64,000 nucleotides of DNA from contig CAWIWV010000002.1 in NCBI GenBank assembly GCA_963839925.1, positions 310,001 through 374,000 of the forward strand, in the 5' to 3' direction. Shown here one piece after another: positions 26,493-34,949 of the stretch. The notes beneath the pieces were generated by a model. That model was given only the letters and a program-made list of their open reading frames with translations. It made no database searches and had not been told where the DNA came from. Numbering within the stretch: position 1 is the stretch's first letter; every line of letters starts with the position of its first letter. The position numbers were made by a program, and so were the translations under genes. This DNA is from Bog-756 sp963839925. GTDB taxonomy: Bacteria; Actinomycetota; Acidimicrobiia; Acidimicrobiales; RAAP-2.

Positions 26493-27797
26493 TCAGGCGC
26501 CGGAGCTGCTCTTCACCGTCGACACCGGCCCGGCCGTGGCGCCGTCTCTATACCCGATTCCTGCAGCGCGAACACCCTCGAGGAAGCGGACGATCCCCAT
26601 CGTGGTGTGCCGGCAGCGGATCGAAGCGAACACGTCGAACGCGTGCTGCGCGCAGGGAAGCTCGACCGAGCACACGGTCGACTGCGACCGGGCCCGCAGC
26701 TCGGCGACGAAGTGCCGGGCCACCGACGGGGGCACCAGGGTGTCGTTGGCACCGTGAAGGACGAACATCGGAGGTGCCGAGCCGGTCACCCGATGATCCG
26801 GCGACGCCGCCTCGAAGAGGGTCGGATCCTCCTGTTGGGTGACCTTCATCACCTTGCTCTCGAGCATTTCGAGGAGGCCCGGTCCGTAGGCGCCCGAGAG
26901 GTCGGGGGCGACGGTCATGTCGAAGACACCGTAGGAGGGGACGCACGCATCCACCGAGGTGTCCAGCTCCTCGAAGCCCGGCTGCCATTCGGGGACGTTC
27001 GGGGTGAGTGCCAGCAGCGACGACAGGTGCCCGCCGGCAGACCCGCCCGCCACGGCGATGAATCCCGGATCGCCTCCGTACTCGTCGATGTGCTCCCGCA
27101 CCCAGGCAACCGCCCGCTTGCAGTCCACGATGTGGGTCGGCCAGGTGACCTTCGGGCTCAGCCCGTAGTTGATGGCCACGCAGACCCACCCCCGGCTGAC
27201 CAGCTCGTGCATCATCGGGATGCCCTGTTGGCGCTTCTCCCCCATCACCCACGCCCCACCGTGGATATAGACAAGGACAGGGGCAGCCGGCTCGCGCACC
27301 CCCGACCGGCGGACGATCACATCGAGTTTGTGTCGACGCTTGCCGTCTCCCCAGTAGTCGATGTTCCTGATCCGCCGGATGGCACGAAACCGGAAGGGCA
27401 CCGCAATCACCAGCCGCCACCCCCGGTACCACGACGGCGCTGGTTCGAAATCGACGAGGTCGGGCCCTCGACGCGTCGCCTGGTCGAGGGCATCTCTGAC
27501 CAGGTCACCCGAGCGATGGGCCACCACGGCCAGGCCCCCCAAGCCGGCCACCGAACCGGCACACGCGACGAGGCCCACCCATCCCGGCCACGACGCGAGA
27601 CCTCCCTTCACCGCCAGCACCGCGACGACGGCGATCTCGACGGCCAGTACATGCAGAGGGAGCTCGGATGGGACCCAGCCGAGCACGAAGCTGGCCACCG
27701 TCAACGGCTCGCGCCTCATCGGGCGGTAGGCATTGACCACGACCGCCCCGAAGGCAATGCTGACGGCAAAGAGTGCCCAGGCCACGCCACCCATCAA
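26493..27797 (-). CDS. membrane-attached alpha/beta hydrolase (HSL-like esterase)
   Basis: A 434-residue protein. The first 100 residues contain three or four hydrophobic segments. The hydrolase domain follows with the oxyanion motif YIHGGAWVMGEK, nucleophile elbow AGGSAGGH, and Asp and His of the triad in HGANDTLVPPS and CAQHAFDV. This is the hormone-sensitive-lipase/carboxylesterase pattern. Neighbouring WS/DGAT on the other strand suggests lipid ester turnover, but the substrate is unknown. The gene is divergent from the WS/DGAT gene. Confidence 0.85.
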   Translation of the reverse strand: MMGGVAWALFAVSIAFGAVVVNAYRPMRREPLTVASFVLGWVPSELPLHVLAVEIAVVAVLAVKGGLASWPGWVGLVACAGSVAGLGGLAVVAHRSGDLVRDALDQATRRGPDLVDFEPAPSWYRGWRLVIAVPFRFRAIRRIRNIDYWGDGKRRHKLDVIVRRSGVREPAAPVLVYIHGGAWVMGEKRQQGIPMMHELVSRGWVCVAINYGLSPKVTWPTHIVDCKRAVAWVREHIDEYGGDPGFIAVAGGSAGGHLSSLLALTPNVPEWQPGFEELDTSVDACVPSYGVFDMTVAPDLSGAYGPGLLEMLESKVMKVTQQEDPTLFEAASPDHRVTGSAPPMFVLHGANDTLVPPSVARHFVAELRARSQSTVCSVELPCAQHAFDVFASIRCRHTTMGIVRFLEGVRAAGIGYRDGATAGPVSTVKSSSGA

Positions 27798-27891
27798 ACC
27801 ACGTCAGCCAACCACCCCGGTCTCTCCGAGCCGGAAGGTGCGGCGGAGGCACAAAGTAGGCGAGCGCCACCAGCACAGGGGGAGGACATCG

Positions 27892-29508
27892 ATGGAACGA
27901 CTGAGCGGTCTCGACGCCAGCTTCCTCTATCTCGAGACACCCAGCCTGCACATGCACGTCACCATGGCGATGGTGTTGGACCCCTCGACCGTGCCCGATG
28001 GGTACTCGTTCGAGCGGATGAAGCGGGTGATCGCCGGTCGCATCACCAAATCACCGGTGTTCCGCCGCCGCCTGGTCGAGGACCCCTTGCGGCTCGGCCA
28101 TCCGGTGTGGGTCGACGACCCCGACTTCGACATCGACTACCACGTGCGACGGACCGCGCTGCCCAAGCCCGGCGGGTTCGTCGAGTTGGCCGAGTTCGTC
28201 GGCGACATCGCGGGACACCAGCTCGACCGGTCGAAGCCGCTGTGGGAGATGTGGCTGGTGGAAGGGTTGGCCGGCGACAACATCGCGTTCGTCGCAAAAA
28301 TGCACCACTCGACCGTCGACGGCGTTGCCGCCGCCGAGTTGCTCTCGGTGATCTTCGATCTCGATCCGAATCCGGCACCGGAACACGACCCGGACCCTGA
28401 GCACGAGGACGGTGCCGGGGCTTCCGGCGATCGGCACACCGAGCGAATGCCCTCCGGACTCGAGCTCACCGTGCAGGCCGTGCTCTATCGATCGATGCGC
28501 CCGATCGAGATGGCCCGTGACCTGGTTCGGACCGGTCACCGGCTGATCAATGTGGGTCTGGTCCGCATCGGTGGGCGCGGCGACGACCGCGACGACCGTC
28601 CCCACGCGGCGCTTCCGTTGTCGGCCCCGCGTACCTCGTTCAACACCACCCTCACCAGGCGGAGGAATGTGGCCTTCGGTACCCTCCAGCTCGACGACGT
28701 CAAACGGCTGAAGAGCGCCACCGGTACCACGGTCAACGATGTCGTGTTGGCGGTGTGCACCGGTGCACTCCGGTCGTACCTGCAGGCCGGCAACGAGCTC
28801 CCCGACAAGTCGCTGGTCGCGGTCGTTCCGGTGTCGGTGCGGTCCGACATCGACTCGCCCCGAGGATCCAATCAACTGTCGACGCTCTTCGTCGAGCTTC
28901 CCACCCACCTGGACGATCCGATCGAACGGCTGGAGACGATCCACGAGGGCACTATGGAGGCCAAAGAGGAACACAGTGCGCTCGGCCCCGACATGTTGAT
29001 CAACTGGGCGGAGCACGCGACGCCCAACTTCTTCACCAACGCGGCCCGGCTGTACTCGGCCATGCGCCTGGCCGATCACCATCGGCCGATCGCCAATCTG
29101 GTCATCTCCAACTTCCCCGGTCCCGACTTCCCCCTCTACCTGGGTGGAGCGGAAGTGCAGTCGGGCTTTCCCCTCGGCCCGGTGATGGACGGCATGGGGC
29201 TCAACATCACCGTGATGAGCTACCGCGGCGTCCTGTACTGGGGGATCATCGCCTGCCCCGAGTCCATTCCCTCCCTCTGGGACCTCGCTGCCGCGGTTCC
29301 CACCGCCCTCGACGAACTGCTCGTCGCCGCGGGAGAGCCTCCGGCGGACGATCGATCGGCCGAGACCGGCCGACCCGCCGAAGCCCGATCCGACGAAGAG
29401 GCGCCGACCGCGGCGGTCAGGGGGACGGCGCCACCGCCATCGAAGATGCACCAGGGCACACCTGAATCGGCCGCCCGAAGGACCTCGATCCAGGCTGGTA
29501 GGGCATGA
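27892..29508 (+). CDS. wax ester synthase/diacylglycerol acyltransferase
   Basis: A 538-residue protein of the WS/DGAT family, which joins acyl-CoA to alcohols or diacylglycerol to make storage lipids. It opens MERLSGLDASFLYLETP and has PLWEMWLVEGL (116-126), the catalytic HHSTVDG (138-144), and GPDFPLYLGGAEV near the end of the fold. GGGAGG precedes ATG 27892. Homologues end near residue 480; the last 55 residues here are low-complexity and overlap the opposite-strand lipoprotein gene by 92 bases, suggesting loss of the original stop. Confidence 0.92.
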   Translation: MERLSGLDASFLYLETPSLHMHVTMAMVLDPSTVPDGYSFERMKRVIAGRITKSPVFRRRLVEDPLRLGHPVWVDDPDFDIDYHVRRTALPKPGGFVELAEFVGDIAGHQLDRSKPLWEMWLVEGLAGDNIAFVAKMHHSTVDGVAAAELLSVIFDLDPNPAPEHDPDPEHEDGAGASGDRHTERMPSGLELTVQAVLYRSMRPIEMARDLVRTGHRLINVGLVRIGGRGDDRDDRPHAALPLSAPRTSFNTTLTRRRNVAFGTLQLDDVKRLKSATGTTVNDVVLAVCTGALRSYLQAGNELPDKSLVAVVPVSVRSDIDSPRGSNQLSTLFVELPTHLDDPIERLETIHEGTMEAKEEHSALGPDMLINWAEHATPNFFTNAARLYSAMRLADHHRPIANLVISNFPGPDFPLYLGGAEVQSGFPLGPVMDGMGLNITVMSYRGVLYWGIIACPESIPSLWDLAAAVPTALDELLVAAGEPPADDRSAETGRPAEARSDEEAPTAAVRGTAPPPSKMHQGTPESAARRTSIQAGRA

Positions 29509-30589
29509 CCGTGTCGAAGCCGTCCACCACGAAGGCTCCCGTCCCTGCCGGGCCGAACACGACATCGGTCGGATGACCGGTTCCTGACCCGCCGGCCGGG
29601 TGCTCCGGGAGCGGCACCGGCTGCGACGTCTGCGGGAAGGTCGCCACCGGCACCGGGACGATCCAGTTGTCGGCCGCGTCGGCCACCAACAGCTGATCCC
29701 CTGAAGCATCGACCGCAACTGCGCCAGGATCCGAGATGCCGAAGTGGTCCAAGCTCGCCGCCGGCAACATGGCTCCGTCGACGGTGAGGATCGGCAGGAC
29801 CCGTCCCCCGAAATCGCCCCCTCCCTGCCCGACGACATAGATGGTCGATCCGTTCGGAGTGACCACGATTCCGTGGGGCGAGTCCACCGAGGAGACCGAC
29901 AGTCCGGTGTGAAGGGTCGGCCCCGCGGTCATCTCGACCGAGGCAGTGACGGTGTTGCCGGCCGTTCCCACCACCCCGCTGTGGGCGATCGAGATCGGGA
30001 TCACACCGCCGCCGGCCACCAGCGCGTAGACCTTCGCCCTGGTCGGATCGAGGGCCATCCCGAAGACGGTGCTCTTGCCTCCGAGATCGAGTGGTGTCCC
30101 GACCCGGCGACTCGAGACGTCGACCGGCACGACGGTGTTCCCGCTGCCGGCGAGCACCGTGCGGTTGCCCGGCAGGACAACGATGGCGTGAGTGCCGCCC
30201 TGGCCGGGAATCTCGATCGGCGTAAGCGCCCGCTGGGTAGCCAGGTTGATCGGGATCACCGCGTTGCGAAGACCATTGCCGGCGACGCTGCTGGTGACCA
30301 CGTAGGCGAACCGTCCGTCCGCAGACGTCGCGATGGCCGAGTCCCCCGACGATCCCGACACCGGAAGTTCGATGCCCGGCTCCGCAGTGCGGGTGCTGAG
30401 TTCGACCGGAGTCACCGCATTGGGACAGACCACGTAGCCCACCGCGCCGGGAGGTGCCAGTGATGGCTGGTCGACCGGAGTCGGTGTCGGTGCGGAGAAC
30501 AGCGAACAGCCGGACAGCACAATGCCTGCCAAGACGGCACCGACCACCGAGGCCATCGAGGAGGGGGAGAAGACGGGCCGGGTGGCCAT
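29417..30589 (-). CDS. YncE/PQQ-type beta-propeller lipoprotein
   Basis: A 390-residue exported protein with lipobox LSGC (Cys28) and a Thr/Pro spacer. The mature part consists of repeated blades such as SADGRFAYVVTSS, GNRTVLAGSGNTVVPVDVSS and VTPNGSTIYVVGQ. This is the seven-bladed YncE-like propeller in which a surface Asp-Gly-turn recurs. Such proteins bind partners or act as scaffolds; no enzyme residue was seen. It overlaps the tail of the convergent WS/DGAT gene. Confidence 0.8.
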   Translation of the reverse strand: MATRPVFSPSSMASVVGAVLAGIVLSGCSLFSAPTPTPVDQPSLAPPGAVGYVVCPNAVTPVELSTRTAEPGIELPVSGSSGDSAIATSADGRFAYVVTSSVAGNGLRNAVIPINLATQRALTPIEIPGQGGTHAIVVLPGNRTVLAGSGNTVVPVDVSSRRVGTPLDLGGKSTVFGMALDPTRAKVYALVAGGGVIPISIAHSGVVGTAGNTVTASVEMTAGPTLHTGLSVSSVDSPHGIVVTPNGSTIYVVGQGGGDFGGRVLPILTVDGAMLPAASLDHFGISDPGAVAVDASGDQLLVADAADNWIVPVPVATFPQTSQPVPLPEHPAGGSGTGHPTDVVFGPAGTGAFVVDGFDTVMPYQPGSRSFGRPIQVCPGASSMAVAPSP

Positions 30590-30639
30590 CCGCCGGAGTA
30601 TAAGAAACCGCCCCCGACCGGACCGGTCGCCGGGGCAGT

Positions 30640-31731
30640 TCAGTTGCGAGCGTTCTTTGTCGCGCCTGGTTCCAGGTCGGCCGGGGCCGGGATCGACAGC
30701 AGTTCGGCAATCGCAGGCGCCCACGACTCGGCGGGCGGTCGTTCTTGCCTGATCGTCTCGGCGAGCGGTCGAGCCCCGGGATGCCCACCGGAGACGACGG
30801 CAACCTGGGGAGCGGTGCGCGGACTCCCGTGCACTCCTCGCACCGGAAGCTCCATCGGCGAGAACCAGCGCCCGCCGGTGGACCAGACCAGGACCGTGTC
30901 CGCGTCGATGCGTCGGGTGTCGTCGACACCGGGCACGTCCCGCAGCCAGGCGTCGCTGCGGCCCAGTTCGCCCCAGACCACCGCGGCCGCGCCGTCATCC
31001 ACAACGACGCCCTTCATCCCGAGTTGCTCGGCAACGGCATGGAGATCGATCGGCGCAGGTTCGACCACCGCCTCCTGACTGTGGTCGCTGACCACGATCA
31101 CCACCCAGTGCTCCCACTCCTCCCGCAAGGCCGCAATCACCACGCCCAGCTGCGTGTCCGTTCCGCCGTAACACGAGAGTGCCTTGCGATGGTCCGGTCC
31201 GAACAGGTGGGCCGCGGTGTCCGGCTCGTTCAGTTGCGCGACCACCAGCTCGGCGCCGTCGTCCACCGCCTCGAGGATCCTCTTGGCCGTCTCGGGGTCC
31301 TTGGCGTACCCCAACACGTCGAGGTCCACATCGTCGGCGAAGTCACCGTCGGGCCAGAGGAAATCCGCGTGGCGCGCGCCCATGGTCCCGACCAGGTGGT
31401 GATCGCCGAACACCGCCGCCGACCGGCGGCCCGCGCTCCGCATCGAGTCGAAGAGCGTCGGCGAAAAGGGACCGACCTCCCAGGGCGATACCACGCCCCC
31501 CTCGGTCGGGATGTGGTTGGCCGTGATCCCGTGCCGGCTCGGGACGACACCGGTGACGAACGTGGCGTGGTTCGGGTAGGTCGAGGTGGGCATCACCGCG
31601 ATCCCTCCCTCGGGGCACCATCCGCCCTCTTCTGCGAGCGACGCGAGCACCGGCATGACCTCGGGGTCGACGTGGCGAGGGGACAGTCCGTCGAGCACCA
31701 GAAAGAGCACCCTCATCGGCGGCGCGTTCAT
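30640..31731 (-). CDS. alkaline-phosphatase-superfamily phosphodiesterase/phosphonoacetate-hydrolase-like
   Basis: A 363-residue protein. It has VLFLVLDGLSPRH (metal Asp14), MPTSTYPNHATF with Thr51 as probable nucleophile in TYPN, HGITANHIP, LNEPDTAAHLFGPDH (metal ligands) and VVSDHSQEAV. This arrangement is that of nucleotide pyrophosphatase/phosphodiesterases and phosphonoacetate hydrolases. No signal peptide is seen, so it acts in the cytosol. ATG 31731 overlaps the stop of the HD-oxygenase gene by four bases, indicating a joint role. Confidence 0.82.
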   Translation of the reverse strand: MNAPPMRVLFLVLDGLSPRHVDPEVMPVLASLAEEGGWCPEGGIAVMPTSTYPNHATFVTGVVPSRHGITANHIPTEGGVVSPWEVGPFSPTLFDSMRSAGRRSAAVFGDHHLVGTMGARHADFLWPDGDFADDVDLDVLGYAKDPETAKRILEAVDDGAELVVAQLNEPDTAAHLFGPDHRKALSCYGGTDTQLGVVIAALREEWEHWVVIVVSDHSQEAVVEPAPIDLHAVAEQLGMKGVVVDDGAAAVVWGELGRSDAWLRDVPGVDDTRRIDADTVLVWSTGGRWFSPMELPVRGVHGSPRTAPQVAVVSGGHPGARPLAETIRQERPPAESWAPAIAELLSIPAPADLEPGATKNARN

Positions 31732-32294
31732 CGACGACCCTGGCGTCCCGCGAGGAGCTCCATCGTCGGAAGCCACGCATCCAGCGGGTCGACCGACGCT
31801 CCGGGATCCTTTGCCGCCTCGTCCGCCCTTCTGAGCTCGACCGCGACATCGAAGTGCGGAGACGACCGGAATTGAGAGATCTCGTCGTCGGTCATCGCCT
31901 CCCCCTGCAGCACCAGCGTTCTCGCGCTGCCCGCAGACAGCTGTCCGCGGTAAGACGCGTCGACGGTGACCAGGTAGCGCTTGGCCGGAACGTGCTCCTC
32001 GACCAACGCGGCGACCCGGTCGCCGAATACCGGCTGGACGAACGCTGCACCGATCCTGCCGTGCCGGTCCTCGGCCCGCGGCTCGAGGAGATGGCCGAGA
32101 TCGTGGACCAGGCCGGCCACCTGCAGTTCGTAGTCGTCGGGACGAGAGACGCGCAGCGACTCGGCGCACTGGAGTCCGTGCTGCAAGATGCTGAGCCCGT
32201 CGATCTCCTCGTTCGGCTCCTCGATCGAGCCCGCCCGCTCGAGCAAGGCGACGACCGATGCGAGCGTCGGCGGGTCCCCCGTTGGCTCCCCCAT
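31728..32294 (-). CDS. PhnZ-like HD-domain oxygenase family
   Basis: A 188-residue HD protein. The likely metal ligands His39 (SILQHGLQCAE), His64-Asp65 (GLVHDLGHLL), His78 (EDRHG), His101 (EEHVPAKRYL) and Asp158 (RRADEAAK), plus Lys105, match in order and spacing those of the mixed-valent diiron oxygenases PhnZ and myo-inositol oxygenase. PhnZ cleaves hydroxylated phosphonates to phosphate and an acid. No PhnY hydroxylase or phosphonate transporter is adjacent, so the substrate may differ. It overlaps the phosphatase-fold gene by four bases. Confidence 0.75.
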   Translation of the reverse strand: MGEPTGDPPTLASVVALLERAGSIEEPNEEIDGLSILQHGLQCAESLRVSRPDDYELQVAGLVHDLGHLLEPRAEDRHGRIGAAFVQPVFGDRVAALVEEHVPAKRYLVTVDASYRGQLSAGSARTLVLQGEAMTDDEISQFRSSPHFDVAVELRRADEAAKDPGASVDPLDAWLPTMELLAGRQGRR

Positions 32295-32329
32295 CGGAAA
32301 TGATCCTAATGGGAGCAGATCAGCGCTCC

Positions 32330-32941
32330 TCAGCCGAGCCCGTCGACGAGGAACTCGTCGACGAAGCGCCGAACGCTCCGCGGGTCGTCGGGATCGACCG
32401 CGTCGCCGGGCACCGTCACCAGCGACAGCACGAGGCGCATCACCCACTCTGCGGCCCGCACGATGTCGAGGTCGGCCCGGACCTCACCACGGGCGCGAGC
32501 CACTTCGAGGAAGGGTCGCCAGAACACGGCCATGCCCGGCATCATCGCCCGCAAGCCGGTCCCGACGGTTGCCGCGAACGCCTCGGGTTCCTCCGCCTCC
32601 AACTGGAGCAGGAGCGCTCCGGGTCGGTGCTCCCTCGAGATCCGCACCGCCTCGGCAACCTGCGCGGCGATGCCGTCGATCGCGGCGATCCGGCTCCGGG
32701 CGTCGGACCAGAACTGCTCGTCGGTGCGGGCCAGGGTGGCGACAACGATCGACGCTTTGTCCGGGAACTGTTTGTAGAGCCCCGCTCGCGACAGACCCGC
32801 CTCGCGGGCGATCTCGACCACCGTGGTCTTACGAATCCCTGATCTGCGAAGACAGGCTTCGGTGGCGGCGAGGACCCGGTCCCTGCTCGCGGAGCCCTGC
32901 CTTGCAACGCCCGGAGCGATGTCGACCGGTGTCGGGTTCAC
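32330..32941 (-). CDS. TetR family regulator of the monooxygenase
   Basis: About 203 residues. The helix-turn-helix is SRDRVLAATEACLRRSGIRK, TTVVEIAREAGLSRAGLYKQF. GTG 32941 overlaps the monooxygenase stop by four bases (GTGA), so the two are translated together and it probably controls its own operon. The C-terminal domain contains a mostly helical ligand pocket of unknown specificity. Confidence 0.85.
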   Translation of the reverse strand: MNPTPVDIAPGVARQGSASRDRVLAATEACLRRSGIRKTTVVEIAREAGLSRAGLYKQFPDKASIVVATLARTDEQFWSDARSRIAAIDGIAAQVAEAVRISREHRPGALLLQLEAEEPEAFAATVGTGLRAMMPGMAVFWRPFLEVARARGEVRADLDIVRAAEWVMRLVLSLVTVPGDAVDPDDPRSVRRFVDEFLVDGLG

Positions 32942-34866
32942 CGCAGGACGAAGTCGTCGAAGTCGGGCTCCTTGGTCCAGTTCCAGTAGTCGACGAGCCG
33001 CCAAGGGCTGAGCACGTGAATCTCCCCGTACTCGTTTTTGAAGAACGAGTGCTTCACCGACGGCTGCGACCAGACCAGTTTCTTCATCTCCGCCTGACTG
33101 CGATCGTGCCAGTCCTCGTACTTCTCGCCACGCGGCTCCATGGAGTGGCGTCCGGAGACGACGAGCTCTTCGATGCACTTGGTGATGTAGCGCATCTGGC
33201 ACTCCGAGTGGAAGATGAGACTGCCGCCGTGCGCGAGGTTGGTACCTGGTCCGTACATGCAGAACAGGTTCGGGAACCCGGGCACGGTGATCCCGAGGTA
33301 GGCCGCCGGTCGCTCGCCCCACAGCGAGCGCAGGTCGACGCCGTCCCGACCGGTGATCTCCATCGGCCAGAGCACCCGGTTGGCATAGAACCCGGTCGCG
33401 TAGACGATCACATCGGCCGGATGATGTTGGCCGTCGACGGTGACCACGCCGTCGGATTCGATGTGGTCGATCGCGGTCCGGACCAGTTCGACGTTGTCGC
33501 GGGTCAACGCCTGCAACCAGCTGCCGTTGTCCTGCAGGGTGCGCTTGCCGGTCGCCGGATAGTCGGGGACCACCTTTGCCGCGAGCTCCGGGTCGTCACC
33601 GATCTGGCTCAGGATCCACTCGGTGAACATCTGGCGGGTGAGGTCGTTCATCTCGCTGACCGCCTGTTGCTGGTCCGGATAGTCGGGATCGACCCGCGCC
33701 GCTTCCAGTCCCTTGTCGCATCCGGGCCAGAAGATGAGGAACCGGTACCAACGGCCGTAGAAGGGGAGGTGTCGCAGGGCCCATCGGCCGCCCGGCCCCA
33801 CTGTCTCGTGATAGTTCGGGTTCGGGAACATCCACTGCGCGGTCCGCTGGAAGACGTCGAGATGTTCCACCTCTCCGGCGATGGCCGGCGCGATCTGAAA
33901 GCCACTGGCGCCCGCCCCGATCATCGCCACCCGCTTGCCGGTGAGGTCCACGCTGTGGTCCCAACGGGCGGAATGGAACGCGGGCCCGGCGAAGGTGTCC
34001 ATCCCCGGAATGTCAGGGAGGTGTGGCCGGTTCAGTTGACCGACCGCCGAGATGACCGCCCGGGCGGTCAGCGTGGACTCCTCCCCGTCACTCGAGCGCA
34101 CCCGCACCGACCAGGTGCCTGCATCGTCGTCCCATGCGGCTGCGAGGACCTCGGTCCCCCAACGCACGTGCGGAGCGATGCCGTGCTTGTGCATGACCGA
34201 GTCGAAGTAGGCCTGAAGCTCGGGTTGGCGACAGAAGAACTCCGTCCAGGCGTCGCTCGGTTCGAAGCTGTAGCAGTAGAAGTGGCTGCCGACGTCCACC
34301 CGTGCTCCCGGATAGGTGTTCTCCCACCAGGTCCCGCCGGTGCCCTCGTTCTTCTCGACGATGGTGAAGGGAATGCCCGCCTGCTTCAATCTGATGCCTG
34401 CGAGGAGTCCCGACTGCCCGCAGCCGATGACCACCACCGGGAACGCATCGCGTGCGGCTTGGTCGGCCGGCATGGTCACCAGCCGGGCGTCGGAGCCGTC
34501 GAGCTCCATCTCCTCCATCAACATCGGGACGTACTCGGGTGGCACGTCCTCACACACCATCCACGTCATCATCTCGTGCAACAGCTCGGCGGAGATCGGG
34601 TCGGGTTCGGGACAACCGCGATCGCGATAGTCACGGATCACGTCGAGGGCGATCGCGCGGACCTCCGCCTTGTCCTCGTCGGTCATGTAGCCCTGGACCT
34701 CGTTGAGGAAGAGGCCGGCAGGCTTCAGCCGGCCCCGGATGAGCTCGGGATCGCCGGACATGTGGACCAGGGAGAGCATGAGGGTGGGGATGCTGACGTC
34801 GAGCAGCGCGTCGGCGATCTGCTCGTCGGAGGTGTCGAACGGTTCGCCCGCATGCGGATTGCGCAT
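32938..34866 (-). CDS. Baeyer-Villiger-type flavin monooxygenase
   Basis: A 642-residue protein similar in layout to 4-hydroxyacetophenone monooxygenase. An N-terminal helical extension of 135 residues precedes two Rossmann motifs, GCGQSG (148-153, FAD) and GAGASG (317-322, NADPH), between which lies the BVMO fingerprint FAGPAFHSARWD (292-303). VIVYATGFYANRVLWP is also typical. It inserts one oxygen next to a ketone to give an ester or lactone. Partners close by are a TetR regulator (overlapping) and, divergently, an alcohol dehydrogenase that could supply the ketone. Confidence 0.9.
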   Translation of the reverse strand: MRNPHAGEPFDTSDEQIADALLDVSIPTLMLSLVHMSGDPELIRGRLKPAGLFLNEVQGYMTDEDKAEVRAIALDVIRDYRDRGCPEPDPISAELLHEMMTWMVCEDVPPEYVPMLMEEMELDGSDARLVTMPADQAARDAFPVVVIGCGQSGLLAGIRLKQAGIPFTIVEKNEGTGGTWWENTYPGARVDVGSHFYCYSFEPSDAWTEFFCRQPELQAYFDSVMHKHGIAPHVRWGTEVLAAAWDDDAGTWSVRVRSSDGEESTLTARAVISAVGQLNRPHLPDIPGMDTFAGPAFHSARWDHSVDLTGKRVAMIGAGASGFQIAPAIAGEVEHLDVFQRTAQWMFPNPNYHETVGPGGRWALRHLPFYGRWYRFLIFWPGCDKGLEAARVDPDYPDQQQAVSEMNDLTRQMFTEWILSQIGDDPELAAKVVPDYPATGKRTLQDNGSWLQALTRDNVELVRTAIDHIESDGVVTVDGQHHPADVIVYATGFYANRVLWPMEITGRDGVDLRSLWGERPAAYLGITVPGFPNLFCMYGPGTNLAHGGSLIFHSECQMRYITKCIEELVVSGRHSMEPRGEKYEDWHDRSQAEMKKLVWSQPSVKHSFFKNEYGEIHVLSPWRLVDYWNWTKEPDFDDFVLR

Positions 34867-34907
34867 CTCGTGGACCTCCCCACCTACTCCGAGTCCGGTG
34901 GGGCGGT

Positions 34908-34935
34908 AGTGTACAACATCGCAATTCTGTCTACT
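34908..34935. promoter_or_regulatory. possible operator between monooxygenase and alcohol dehydrogenase
   Basis: AGTGTACA and TGTCTACT form an imperfect inverted repeat (six of eight pairs) with a 12-base gap, in the 83 bases between the two divergent starts. The overlapping TetR gene product is the natural candidate to bind here. The call is weak because of the mismatches. Confidence 0.3.
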
Positions 34936-34949
34936 GGTGCGGAGGCAAC

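Noticed and set aside
28051..29838. A 595-residue minus-strand open frame
   Set aside because: Antisense to the WS/DGAT gene, which has HHSTVDG and a ribosome site.
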